DNA from: Hymenochaete sp. R1
Lineage: Eukaryota > Basidiomycota > Agaricomycetes > Hymenochaetales > Hymenochaetaceae
Length of the DNA: 64,000 nucleotides
Assembly (NCBI GenBank): GCA_019400425.1
Contig: JAFREE010000034.1
Location: 1 to 64,000, forward strand
Direction: 5' to 3'
Part shown: one piece after another, positions 1-11,100 of the stretch
Layout: every line of letters starts with the position of its first letter
Numbering within the stretch: the first letter of the stretch is position 1
Position numbers and translations under genes: made by a program
The notes under the pieces: model-generated
The model's input: the letters and a program-made list of their open reading frames with translations, nothing else
What the model was told of the DNA's origin: nothing
Database searches by the model: none

Positions 1-534
1 AGCTCGTTGGTTTTAGGTCTTAGACACTCCGCCCAATCGTCAACATCGCACTACCAATTGTACTGCGATCGTGACATATGCCAAGGATCGTCATTGAAGA
101 TTTAGGGTTTATTGAATTTAATGTTATCATGCACCTGGTTACTGTCATAGGTGGGGACTTGTGGTGCTGAAGTAGGATTAGGCCCTGCTGATACCGTTGC
201 ACCCAAGGTCTGATTGCTGTCATGATCTGGCTTAGTTTCCATTCATTTTCTTGCCAGCGTGCCTCATTACGTTGTTCATCCATCATCGGATGGTCAGGAT
301 TGTTTGGTTGGGAGGTACCTAGGTTCGTCATGTTACTTGGTTCTAAAGGATGTTCCTAATTTCTAAGTTCTTCTTCTAATTTGTTTGTGGCTGAGACAAA
401 CATATCTTCAGCGCCGTTATTCAAAGTGGGTTCTGATTCTGATGTGGAAACCAATCTGTTGTTCTGAGGTTTGAAGACAGAAATTTTGAAAGCCTAAACA
501 AAGATTTATTGGCTGTTGATGAGATTTGACCTGG
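1..534. other. No gene seen; AT-rich flank of an LTR
   Basis: I see no supportable gene here. A 103-codon minus-strand frame at 20-331 reads through low-complexity Asn/Gln/Met-rich sequence with no recognisable motif. It is most likely decayed transposon sequence, perhaps gag-like, beside the LTR that starts at 535. Confidence 0.4.
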
Positions 535-991
535 TGTTAGAGTCTGATCAAGACATTGATCAGGAGTCTGACAAATCAGGGTCATGTGACAGCAATCTGA
601 GATTATAAGAGATCAGGCATAAGCTTCAGCTTAGGTAACTGATTAGACAGAGTTTAAGTAGGATATCTCACTCAGAGATAATCTTATGAGACAGGAGAAA
701 AGAGACAAGATGTTATTGACTAGAAGAGACAAAAGGTCAAATCTGAGGTACAAGGCCTACAAGGTGGAGCCTTTATATAGACCACCCGTCTATAAGGCTG
801 TGTACAAGTACATGAGAAGAAACAGACAAATAAGAAAGGCGTCTTAGTAAGACACTGACTGATGCTGTGCACAGATCACATACAATTATGTGCATGGAAG
901 GTTAAAGAACAATGAAGAATATGATGACAAAAAAAGAAATGAAGTAAGTGAGGTGCTTAACTAAGCGCATGACCAGTGTTGAACCATAACA
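535..991 (-). repeat. Solo LTR, family A, minus orientation
   Basis: This 457-bp block is the reverse complement of the LTRs at 17,723-18,179 and 20,293-20,748. It starts TGTTAGAG and ends CATAACA on the plus strand, so it has the TG...CA ends of a retroviral-type LTR. The shared core includes the stretch around CAGGAGTCTGACAAATCAG. No internal retrotransposon region lies beside it in matching orientation, and the 5-bp flanks (CCTGG and TAAAC) do not match. It is therefore an old solo LTR or a rearranged copy. Confidence 0.75.
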
Positions 992-1050
992 TAAACACCG
1001 CTATCAATACCTGAAAAAGACTTTAGAGTATAGGCTAACTCTAAGCAGAA

Positions 1051-1130
1051 CTGACTTTACTTAACTTGTTGGATTTACTTTACTTAACTTGTCGGATTTA
1101 CTGACTTTACTTAACTTGTCGGATTTACTA
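1051..1130. repeat. Short tandem repeat, three units
   Basis: Three units of about 23-27 bp built on CTTTACTTAACTTGTCGGAT lie end to end just before the Copia fragment. The middle unit lacks four bases. No function is evident. Confidence 0.7.
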
Positions 1131-1141
1131 ATTCCAATAGT

Positions 1142-1580
1142 ATGACAACTCTAGGAAACAGACCTATAATAGGATTTAAACTTAGAACTTCACTTATATT
1201 ATGGTCAAGCAAATATGCAACTATGACTACTCTATCAATTACTGAAGCTAAACTTGTTGTCCTTGCTTACACATCACAAGAGGTAATATACTTAAAAAAC
1301 TTCATCAATAAAGTACTGCAGACTTCAGAGACACTTACTATCATCTATACTAATAACACCTCTACACTTGCTATTATAAGTGCTTCTGAAGACCAATACA
1401 CTCAGAGAACTAAACATTTTAATGTCTAAAAAAACTTCATAAGTGATCATATCCAAAATGGTTACTTTATATTACAACATATTTGTACCAATGTTTAATA
1501 AGCTAACCTACTTACTAAATCACTTGCATCTGACAAATTCAAGCATTTCATAAAACTACTTCACATTCACACTTGAAGGA
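1142..1580 (+). pseudogene. Copia-type retrotransposon remnant (RNase H end)
   Basis: The frame at 1,142-1,429 keeps the landmarks of the Ty1/Copia RNase H C-terminus: an STEAE-like block read as SITEAKLVVLAYTSQEVIYL, then an IYxNNxSxLAI block, then QRTKHFNV in place of the usual RTKHIDI. Past the stop the same frame continues through a LTKSLASDKF-like block typical of the end of Copia pol. A purine-rich GAAGGAGAGT follows and looks like a polypurine tract before a decayed 3' LTR. Integrase and reverse transcriptase are absent, so this is a 5'-truncated fossil. Confidence 0.75.
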
Positions 1581-3956
1581 GAGTATTAAAGTAATAATTA
1601 CTTACTTAATAATATTTATAATTCTCTCATGATCTCCTGCATATATACTTACTATTAGTCCATATAAAGAATATCTTCTTGACTTTATACCACTACCTTC
1701 CTTAAAAGAAAGCTAGGAATCTGTTAAAAGGGAAAGGAACTACTGCATATAGAGTGACAGCTTTGCATTAAGTAAATAAAGCTAAGATATCTAATATCTT
1801 ACAAAATCTTGAAATTGTACTATCTTACACCAAAATGACATTTAGTCAACTGAATGCTGCTTTACTATCACAATCAAGATAAAATTCAGCTATAAATGTC
1901 AGTAAATTCCAACAGCAAAATCATTTCTGCCCTCTACCTTCACCTGCACAGAATTATTTTTTAAGATCATCAATATCACTGTCTCCTTTAGCCAATAATA
2001 CAAGAGATACTGAAACATATAATATCTCAGGGTTGTCTTCTAATCTAAGTAAACATTTAATGTTAATAAGAAACACTGATCAGGGAGTACAGAGATAAAG
2101 ACTAAGAGAAAATCTTCTAAGTCTTATAAGTTACTTATATACTTTATACTTCAAATCTAATATCTTTTCTTATTATAACATATAAAAGCCTTTGTTTTAA
2201 GAATCAAAAGGTCTCTTTCTTAAAAATCAGAGCTTAGATCATAAGAGTTTTGTATTAGAATGTAAGGAGCAAATTAATAAGAACTTGCTTAGACACAGTT
2301 ATTTTCTGTTAGATAGTTCTTTATCTCATCTTGATATTGTTGTTGATTGTGCAAAGAACACTTGCAAATCCCAAAAGCTCAACCTTGATTGCTTAGAGAA
2401 TTCTGAATTCATAGGGCAATAAGACACACTTGTAAGTACTCACTTATATTTAATAGTGTTATATACTAAGTGAATCATACAGTTATCTGCTAATATTAGC
2501 AAGCCCACAATGTACTTCTGAGCCCTTATATACAACACAGTAAAGGAAAGCTATAGACTTCCTCACTTTCTCATCTATATGCTAACTAAAAAAAGAGAGG
2601 AGACTATCTTAGTAGCAGATAGATTCCAAATGATTCTTTATTAGAAGAAGAAGACAAAAAGGCTAATATCAGATGCAAGATCAATGACTACCTTCTAAGA
2701 GAACATGATGACTATACTGATATAGAGAATGAAGATGAGAACTATGAAGAGGTTTCAAGTGATGATGAGAAGAGTGATAGAGACAGTGAAAGTCCTACTA
2801 GTAATGTGTTTAAGTTTGGTCTAAATAAACTTATCACTAACTAATACTAAAAAAGATAGAAACTCATCTAAAAGTAAAGAAAAGGTATACTAGAGTCAAA
2901 GATCCCTAATATTGCCCCTCTTTATTTATTATGACAAAAGCAATCCTACAACAGAAACAGTCTTTGTTCATTCAGCAATTACTCTGGTTTTAAGAGATCT
3001 TTTTTTTTTCAAATCTAATGTATGGAGTAATTCACTATCTGATCATTTCTACAAGCAGTTTTGCTCCTCCGACTTATCTAATTCTGTTCATAAGTTACAA
3101 GGTGAAACTCCATATCATAGGCTTGCATATGTCATCTATCTAGTGAGTTCTTTTATTTTAAACTACATGTCACTCATCTAATACTAATTAAACTTAAAGA
3201 TTTATTGTCATTTTAAAGGGTATACTATTATTAATGACTGCATGTCAATTTGATTTAAGGTCTCTTTATCTATGTTTCAAAAGCAAAGAAGGCACACATT
3301 CTTATATCAAACATCCAAATATTTTGCTCATATCATAAAATTGACTATTATCACTTTTGATTAGCTGCTAGTAACTTGTACTCAAAAGCTAAAAAAAGGT
3401 TAATCTATAGTATCAAAAGACCAGATCTAGTAGAAAAGACAAAGTAAGTCTTCTTTGCATATGTAAATGAAGAAGACTTCAATTGTGATGATGAATAAAA
3501 TATATGTTTTCTTGATTTATGTCTTTGTTATATCCTCTTACTTTTTGCTAATAATGCCAGATTTATTCTTTGTAGTGAAGAGTGACCTTAATTTTCACGT
3601 GTTTATTCTTTTCATTTGTTTTATACTATTACTTCTACTAATATAGCTTTTGTTTATTATCTCTCCTTCTTTTGCTCACAATCTCTCCTTTTTTTATTTG
3701 TTGTCTCTTTTTCTTTTATTATATTTCATATCTTTTCATTTCTACTATATAGCTAATATTCACTTTCTATATCTTTTTTATTCATTATTTCTTAACTCTA
3801 TAGCTTTTTAATACTACACTTTCTTTATTACTCAAAGTTAATCTATTTTAATATCAAACCTAATACTATAATAGCTTGACAATTTATTCTATTGATTTAA
3901 TAAGTATTATCAATCTTACATTTTTTTAAATTCATTGAATCTGAACTTTATAATTC
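1581..3956. other. AT-rich region with no confident gene
   Basis: This is about 2.4 kb of very AT-rich sequence. One plus frame at 2,912-3,181 (89 codons) encodes a hydrophobic, Ser-rich peptide. A frame just before it, around 2,650-2,840, encodes an acidic stretch (EDENYEEVSSDDEKSDRD). Together they could be exons of a decayed fungal gene with an acidic linker and a globular end. In-frame stops and the lack of a familiar motif prevent a call. The sequence looks like transposon debris altered by C-to-T mutation. Confidence 0.4.
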
Positions 3957-4242
3957 TGAGGACATTAGCAAATCACACAGACTGAATTCCATATCTATTA
4001 CTGTTTTCGTTACTATTTCCATCATTGGCTTGGGTAATGAATATCTGAAAGACTAGAAGAAGTGGCTTAGAAGAAATAAAAATTATTGTCAAAATAACAT
4101 AAGAGCTTTGTTAATACTACTATATTAGTTAAAAAATTACATAATTAAGCTATATCAGTAATTGTGCTTACATCACTAAGCTTGTGAACATTCATTTGAA
4201 ATGAGACCATAACCTTACAATTAATAGTTATTATGCAAAATA
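3957..4242. mobile_element. Left end of an older KDZ-type element (E1), split by E2
   Basis: This 286-bp block is an AT-shifted copy of the next 275 bp (4,243-4,517), sharing for example AGGACA at the start, CATTCAT..GAGACCATAA and TTATGCAAAATA at the end. The next 275 bp is the left end of the intact element. The simplest reading is that this block is the left end of an older relative, interrupted by the younger element at GCAAAATA. The right half of the older element resumes at 16,799, where the sequence matches the RING-gene 3' flank. The block carries many C-to-T changes relative to its young copy, as does the other half. Confidence 0.65.
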
Positions 4243-4735
4243 GGAGGACACCGGCAAATTGCGTGGATTAATTTCCATATCCGTCACCGTTTCCATCACC
4301 ACTTCCATCACCAGCTCGGGTAATGAGTAACTAGAAGACCATGCTAAAATGACATAAGAGCATTAGAAATACTACATTAGTTAGAATATTATGTACTACA
4401 TTAGTCAAAACATTTCATTACTCAATTACATCAGTTTGTGTGCTTACATCATCAAGCTTGTGAGCATTCATCCAAAACAAGACCAAAACTTTACAATGGA
4501 TGGTTATCATGCAAAATGGAGCCGTACAGAAGCAAAAGAGACTACAAATTGAGTTGGGAGTGGTGTTGACATTGAAGTACATGAAATAGAGACTGAAATA
4601 AAACAAGAAAATTCTATCTGTAGGTGCCAAACTCTCTCATTATGCGCACGACATTTTTTGCACTGAAACGTGCCATACACTGAAAACGGTATCTCAATGG
4701 AGGCAAAGAAAGAAAAAAAAACAGAACGTACACTT

Positions 4736-5155
4736 TTAAGTTTGAAACTCAGCCCTGCAACACGGGCAGGTGTATGCGAAGCGAGTCCCACGCCATTTCG
4801 TGTCCGTTACGCGCCAATTAACAATGCACCTTAAATGCCGAAGGTCAATATCAAACTTTAAAAATAAGAATAAAAAACATACCCCACGCAAAATGTATGA
4901 CGACAAGGGAGTGTCGTCGAGTTTTGTGCAATGACTGTCTCCAGACAGATCGCACATTCCTCCAAACACGAATAAGAAACAATAAATGATTGAATAGTCC
5001 AAACGCACCTCTTCCTGCTCAGCTCCGACAGCGCCGCCTTCCGCCTGCGCGTCACGCTGCTGCGCACCCCCAACCCACCCTCCCATGACTAAGACTGCGC
5101 TTAACGCAACAGCGGCGACGACGATGTTGTATAACGCGTTAAACAAAGCGTGCAT
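4736..5155 (-). CDS. Small membrane-anchored RING-finger protein (E2 cargo)
   Basis: Three exons (5155-5009, 4959-4883, 4829-4736) join in phase to a protein of about 105 residues. Residues 8-30 form one hydrophobic membrane segment (VVAAVALSAVLVMGG). An Ala/Gln/Glu linker follows, then a complete C3HC4 RING: CAIC, then LPCRH, TFC, VGC, and CPCC near the C-terminus. RING domains of this kind usually recruit a ubiquitin E2 enzyme, so a membrane-bound E3 ligase is likely. It lies near the left end of the transposon. Its promoter side carries TTCATTCGAA (5,322-5,331). A dead, AT-mutated paralogue lies at 17,036-17,446. The substrate is unknown. The intact RING beside a mutated copy suggests that this one is still under selection or is recent. 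Confidence 0.8.
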   Translation of the reverse strand: MHALFNALYNIVVAAVALSAVLVMGGWVGGAQQRDAQAEGGAVGAEQEEVRLDYSIIYCFLFVFGGMCDLSGDSHCTKLDDTPLSSYILRGVCFLFLFLKFDIDLRHLRCIVNWRVTDTKWRGTRFAYTCPCCRAEFQT

Positions 5156-5312
5156 TTTTTTACTGTGAGACTAAGAAAACATTAGTAAAACAAAACACTA
5201 AACTTAAATAACAACTATACACTTACCCGTAACGAGAGGAAGCAAGGTGGGAGAGCGCAAACGACGACAAGATGAAAGGAAGGAGCAAGAGTGAGTCAGA
5301 CAAAAATTTGAA

Positions 5313-5525
5313 CGATCTGCTTTCATTCGAAACCGCATCGCTGGATCGACGTCGGAGTGCAAAACCAAATAGCTATAGAAGGCAACAATAAAATATGTTT
5401 TCCTCGTACATCAATGCTATGCACATTTGTTTCGAACTGCGGAAGCGCAGTCAATCATCTGTGCGTCATATCCAAAATGATCGACGCGACGCGACTTCGA
5501 ATGAAACCAGATCGCGATCGACGCT
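5313..5525. promoter_or_regulatory. Inverted pair of TTCATTCGAA-containing blocks
   Basis: The block from 5,313 (CGATCTGCTTTCATTCGAAA, then CCGCATCGC) recurs in inverted form at 5,480-5,525 (CGCGACTTCGAATGAAACC, then AGATCGCGATCG). The arms flank about 125 bp upstream of the RING gene. The same core occurs upstream of the other genes of the element. This could be a shared operator or promoter element or a transposase-binding subterminal repeat. Only the repetition is seen; the role is inferred. Confidence 0.55.
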
Positions 5526-5691
5526 CACTCAAAGTGATCGACACTTACTTATAAAACACACTCCATGAATCTTCCACATTTAAATTACGGCAAGTAATTA
5601 ACATTTAAATTAAGACGTGTAATTAACATTTAAATTGAGGCGTGTAATTAATAGCGACATGCTTCTAGAACTAGTACTACAAAAGCTTTTA

Positions 5692-7590
5692 TTATATTTT
5701 TAGGCCTTTAGCCTGTCGAGAAGCGTGAAGCATCTCCCATGTAACGTTGTCAATCCCATACAAAGCTACTAACTCATCCGCATTAGCGTCCGTGGTTTGT
5801 TTAACCCTCTCACGATGTACCCGTTCTTGCGTATCTGTAAATATACCAATTGAATGACGGTACGGTTTTTTGTCCGCTTTCAGAAGAGACTTGTACTCCA
5901 GATTTATCTTTCGGGCAGCTGCAAACGATGTTGACGAAGCCCAGAGCAGGCTGTTTGGCTGCGAGGGAAGCTTAGGCATCGGGTGCTTCTGTCAAAGCGG
6001 TCCAATCATTAGTTTGCATCGCATTTCTTATGAATGACAGTCAACACACCTTGTTGGAGTTTGATTGTGCATCGAGCGGAGTCTGTGATGATCCAGCTTG
6101 CGGAGTCAAGGTGGAGGCATCCTGCTGTTTGAACGTACCGGTCAGCAGTGGCACGAGTGACGGTTGTGTTGCTCTGGACCGTGATGAAGCTTGTGACGGT
6201 GAAGGAGTAGGACTGTCATCCGGGATATGAATGATATCGTCTTGAAGCCAGTCCGTAGTGTCTGATCCACTTGATGCGGAGTGCTTGAGCAGCGGGGCTA
6301 TTGCGTTTCCTGGACCTTCATGTGCTGTGAGGTCAATTATTGGGCGGGAACTCGATGAGATGTGTTGCACAGCTGCTTCAGGAAGCTTGGCTGCTATAAG
6401 AGCCAAAGGTGTTCCTCGGATGAGAGTCATAATGTCGGGCGGAATGTGCTGACCGAGTGACACAGGCCATATCGCTATGTGGCTGCACGACGATCGCTGG
6501 AATGGAAAAGAAAGAGAGTGGGCTGCCGGACGCCCGTTCACGAGGTGGAAGAACAATGAGTCAGGGGTGACAAGGGGACCAAACACGTCTTTGAAAGCGT
6601 ATTTCGAACTGTCTGTGAGATACTGTATCGAAACGAACTCCTGTTTGACATAAAAGATGTCAAGCATGAATGCGATGTCTTTTTCCTAAGACGATTGCAT
6701 ATGATTAATTAAGCAAGGAGGCAACAATGATCAGGTAGGCACGTACCGAATGTTTGACATAAAGCCGGCCACTAGTTCGACCCTTTATATTGTTGGCTTC
6801 GGCCATGTTCCGCAGCTGAACTTCATTGTTCCAGTCTGCAATGGCATCGGTCCGTCGGCGAAGGTGATCGGGTCCTATCGGCTCAACGGTGATGTCAACG
6901 AGCTCACCGACATCCAGTTTCTCTTGAATTGCGGAATTCTTCTCTGGATGAACGTCGCATGGCTCCAATGTTGACTTGCAGTGTCGTGCACAGCGTGTGT
7001 TCTTGCAGCTTGCTGCTGCTGTCCAGGTGCACGTGCTGTGGACACAAGTCACTGCGGGAGGTTTACTTTTGGTGCCTTTGGTATTGGTCGACCCTTTGGG
7101 TCTGCCTCGGCCACGTTTGGGCGGAGCAGCAGGGGTCTGTGCGGGTGGCGTGGTAACTGGGGGGTCGATGGTAGGTGTCGACTGAAGGGCTGCTGAAGTA
7201 TTGAGTGCTGAAGGAGTCATATGGGGTTTCCAGTGTCTGAGTGTTCTGCGATAGGGATGGTCGGGGGGTAGCCTGTAAAGAGTTGTTGAGAAGGGGACTG
7301 GGTAGTGGACATTTGAGCTGCGATATAAGTTTATAACGTGTGTCGGATCAACAGTACACTGGATCGCACACGAGGTAGTGAGCGTCTTGAATGTATGATC
7401 GATTAAACGTAAGACGAACTCTTTGACATGCTACATCGCCGCTCTTTCGGATCCAAGGAAGACCTAGCGTTACATGCTCATGCCCCGGATACTTACAGAA
7501 CGTCATAGGGACAAGTCCCGCGAAAGGGTGGTAGGTCAGTGGGTTGCGAGACCACTGGTCAGGAACAAAATGCGCAGGTGGTACGGGCAT
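5692..7590 (-). CDS. AT-hook and Cys-cluster protein of unknown function (E2 cargo)
   Basis: At least four exons join on the minus strand. The first exon starts near 7590 (MPVPPAHFVPDQW...) and splices at about 7375-7330 into a long exon ending near 6,748. Further exons lie around 6,690-6,041 and 5,999-5,692. The N-terminal part holds CKYPGHEHVTLGLPWIRKSG. A Pro/Thr linker leads to an AT-hook (PKRGRGRPKGS), then a cluster of Cys and His (CVHSTC...CKNTRCARHC...CDVH) that should bind zinc. The tail is Ser/Pro-rich with a predicted helical end. AT-hooks bind minor grooves of AT-rich DNA, so a nuclear DNA-binding role in element mobility or regulation is plausible. I do not recognise the family. 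The start and the first intron are uncertain. Confidence 0.6.
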
Positions 7591-8120
7591 GGCGGGCTAC
7601 TGAAATGTTATTGCGTTGACAGAGTGGGGCTTTGGGGTGGATGAAGGGCCCTATTGCCTTTCAAAAGTGCGGCATAAATGGCGTATGAAGGACTTTTTCG
7701 ATCCGACTTGCGGGTGCTTTGCAGAGCAAATATCTTTAGTGCATTCATGAAGCGTACGCTAAAGTCTGTAGGCTTTACCTTAGGCAGGAAATCCCAGTCT
7801 TTTCCGCCCTGAATTGAAAAAAAAACAGGCGTGGGCCGCGATCCGCTTTCGAATGAAGCGGGACCGGAGCGACACGAAAGATAGCCAAACAAGACATGAA
7901 ACATTTGCGTTCGCCTTCGAACGAAGCGATAACGATGCAAATCAAACTTTGAAAATTTATGTTCCTGACAATGTAATCACACCAGTTCGTCATTATATAT
8001 GCTCACAGAAGATAGAATACGGATACAATGAGTTCATGACAGGAAATGGAAAGACCTTGGCGTATGTGGGGAACTACTTGTACATACACGATAGCTGTGC
8101 TTATCTGAGAGGATCGGAGT
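7591..8120. promoter_or_regulatory. Intergenic region with the shared element motif
   Basis: No gene is supported between the AT-hook gene and the large gene. The region holds TTCGAATGAA at 7,848-7,857, the reverse complement of the core seen upstream of the other element genes, set within GATCCGC...GCGGGAC. It also holds a related palindrome, TTCGAACGAA, near 7,917. A minus-strand frame at 7,608-7,940 is open but has no recognisable content and is probably 5' untranslated sequence of the AT-hook gene. Confidence 0.45.
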
Positions 8121-11100
8121 CTATGAGCTTTCGTCGCCCGAGTCCGGGCTCAGCGAATCATACGCTTCTGAATCCGTAGTAGCGGAGGCTGGCTGCGACC
8201 GCCACGACTCTGCCGTCGCTATTGAAAGAGGTTCTTCGCGACCTAAGCGGAGATCCTCCAACGTATACTCGGCGCCCGAGTCAGTCGAAGGTAGCTCTTC
8301 CAAGGCGCGGATGACTTTCACGGCGCTAGTACGCATGCGAGGACCTGCGTCAGTGTCACGGAACGCACGCAGACCGTCAATATTTTCAGTCTGCATGTAA
8401 ATAATAAGCTTTCGCCGCACGAATTAGTAACGAAAACGTACCCGTATGGCTTGCGCGTATTTGTATGGATCGGAGAGGAATGTGGCGATGAAGTGCGAGG
8501 TATACATCCCACAGTTGAACCCGTCCACTTGGCAACGTACATCGGGGAAGAACATCTCTGGGAGTTGGGGATTGTGAACCCCGTATCGCAGAGTCTGCCA
8601 GTACGTGAGTACGCGACTGGCAAGTTCCGACACTATCCTCGTCCCCCCAGCTCTGCCTAATGAGTCCAGGACGTACACGCTTGGGCGAACGAGCGGACGT
8701 TTCATTTGTTCGCGTTCGTTCTTGCTCAACCGCGTGTCGAAAACAACAAGCCATATGTGATTTCCTGCGATGAGTGGCACGATCACGAACCTGTACTTCC
8801 AAGGGTTGTACCCGATGTACACGAGAGTGCGCACAGTAGCCGTAAGACTATCGTCGCCGTCGGAATCCAAGTACCATGGGTTTTTCGCATCCGTGATTAA
8901 CTCCCAGCCGAACGCGTTGTGGTCCAGTCGTATTTCGTCCGCCAGAGCGCGATTAATCGTGCACAGCTGTTCCCATGGCGCTCTGTCGCATAAAGATAAG
9001 TATCGGTAGACTTGATGGGTCTGTGTTATACCAACTCACATTACCGGAACGAAAACGTACTTGAGATAGAGCATCGCGTCCTTTGCAAGACTTGCTGCAC
9101 TACTCGCCTCAAGTTCTAGGTCGTCCCCTTTGTGCCACGCCGCGAGACGTATTGACCACCTATGGTCCATTTAGCTGAGCCGTCAAACGATTTCGAGTGA
9201 ATTAAATACACGTACGAGTCTTTTCGAGTGACTTTTATAATAGTCTTTCGCGACGCGTCGGTGTCTTTCGCCTCCCAAGCCTCCTCCCGGCGCCTGAATT
9301 GTTCTCTTGCGTCGTCTATGTTCCAAGGACCGGTTTTTGACGACGGCCGGTCGATGGCATACGGTTGCAAGGAGCTATGCAACGGGACGCTCGCGCTAAA
9401 ACAGTCTTGCGAGATCCGTAGCCGTTCCAAGCGATCTCGGTGCACTATGAAATCATCGACCGCTTCGCGCAGGGAGGCTTCGAAAGCATCTCGACCTTCA
9501 CTCAACTCTTCGGCATGCATTATGCAGTCGATGGACCGCGGAATGTTATTGCATATAAACTCTAACATTGCGAGGACATCGGGGTCGGAGTGCCACGTCC
9601 GCCCGCCCTCCGGATCGAGATTGTTCAGCGGGGGCATAGCTGCAATGTGGAGTAGAAGGACGAATATGTACGCAACAGCAGAGGGGGGGGCACCCAGCAC
9701 AGTCAGCCGTCGTGCATCGTCTGCAAACAGTGCGTGAGACGATGGATCAGACCGAATAGTGGAATGATAAAGTAGACATACCATCAATAAAGTCTCTAAA
9801 TCTCCTGTTCCACGCCTTTACAAAGTTACAGACAGGCTGCAACGCCTCGGTGCAGCCAACAGTTATTGCAAGACTGTCCATATAATGTTCTGCAAGTACT
9901 GCCTGACTAGTCCACCGCATACGATCGAAGGAATAATAATGAGTGCCTTCGAGCACACTGTCGATCTGGGCCTTCGCGAACCACGGAACGCCGGGGGGTA
10001 AGTGTCTGTAAAGGCAAAGTAAGAACGGATCGAATCTGGCAAATAACACACACATCTTCTTACATTTCGTCTCCTTCCTTTACCACGACAACCTCGTGAG
10101 GCAGCAGGTGCCGACGTGTTTTGTCCATTTCAAGCACTTCAACGGGCGAATCCACCAACGTCACCGACACGCAAAGAATTCCAGACGTGACACGGATCGA
10201 GGTACACAACCCCTGTGGGGCTTGTCTCCAGCCGTGGATGGAAACGTTGGAGGTGAAGGTCAGCCACGACGAAAACGACTCCGTGGGAGGAGTCAATCCG
10301 GTGTTATACCACCACATACTCCCACCGAAAAGGCGTAAGTCATCAAAGTCCCTGTTAAACACGCCGCTGTGTCAGAACACAGACTCGCACGCGACACACA
10401 GGCACGTACCAAATCGTAGGAGATACTGACAACGGCACTTCTGACACCGTGATCGCTGCTGTATACTCCTCGGTCATTTGCGTTCGATGTTCTCGAAGGA
10501 AGCGCTCAGCGCTGCAAATTGACGCTTGCTTGAAAACATTTTCGACGGAGTCGTCGTTTTGTTCATCTGTCGAAAGTGAGATGCGAAAGAAACCGAGCGC
10601 AGTGTCACTTTTACTCACCGATAACCCAAAACTCTCGGAGTATGTCGGCCCCTTGCCGGCAAAAACAGTCACGTAGCTTGGTGGCTGGCTCGATGGACTT
10701 CACTGACTTGTCATCCACGACGAGGACGACGCTCATCCCCTGAGCGTGTCGGACTCGCTCCTCCCGTGACATCCGCAGCCATTGAGGTTTCGCTACGCAA
10801 CACATCTCCGGCGTTGGCGGATTCCTAGCGCTTTCCATTCCTGCGTCCTTGCGTCTTGAATTGCGCACGAGAGTCCTCAAAGACTTCGCGTTCTTCGTCG
10901 CTTCCTTAAATACAAAGTAAGACGCGGAACTGATCTTCCGAAACGAGTCTACTCACCTTTGTGTCATGAACGAGAAGAACGAACTGTTCCTCGGACACGT
11001 CAACTCCAATGCAAACGAGACCGAAACCCTCCTGCGTCGAGTTCAGATTGACGCGAGGAAGTGGAAGGTCAACTCGCCATCGAAACGGCTGCCATCGTCC

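Noticed and set aside
3957..4517. A simple tandem duplication
   Set aside because: The first unit shows the same AT-shift as the older element at 16,799-17,640, and the break point coincides with the target duplication, so nesting explains it better.
6030..7196. Plus-strand Cys/Val-rich ORFs opposite the AT-hook gene
   Set aside because: The minus frame has splice sites, an AT-hook and a Cys/His cluster; the plus frames are low-complexity shadows.
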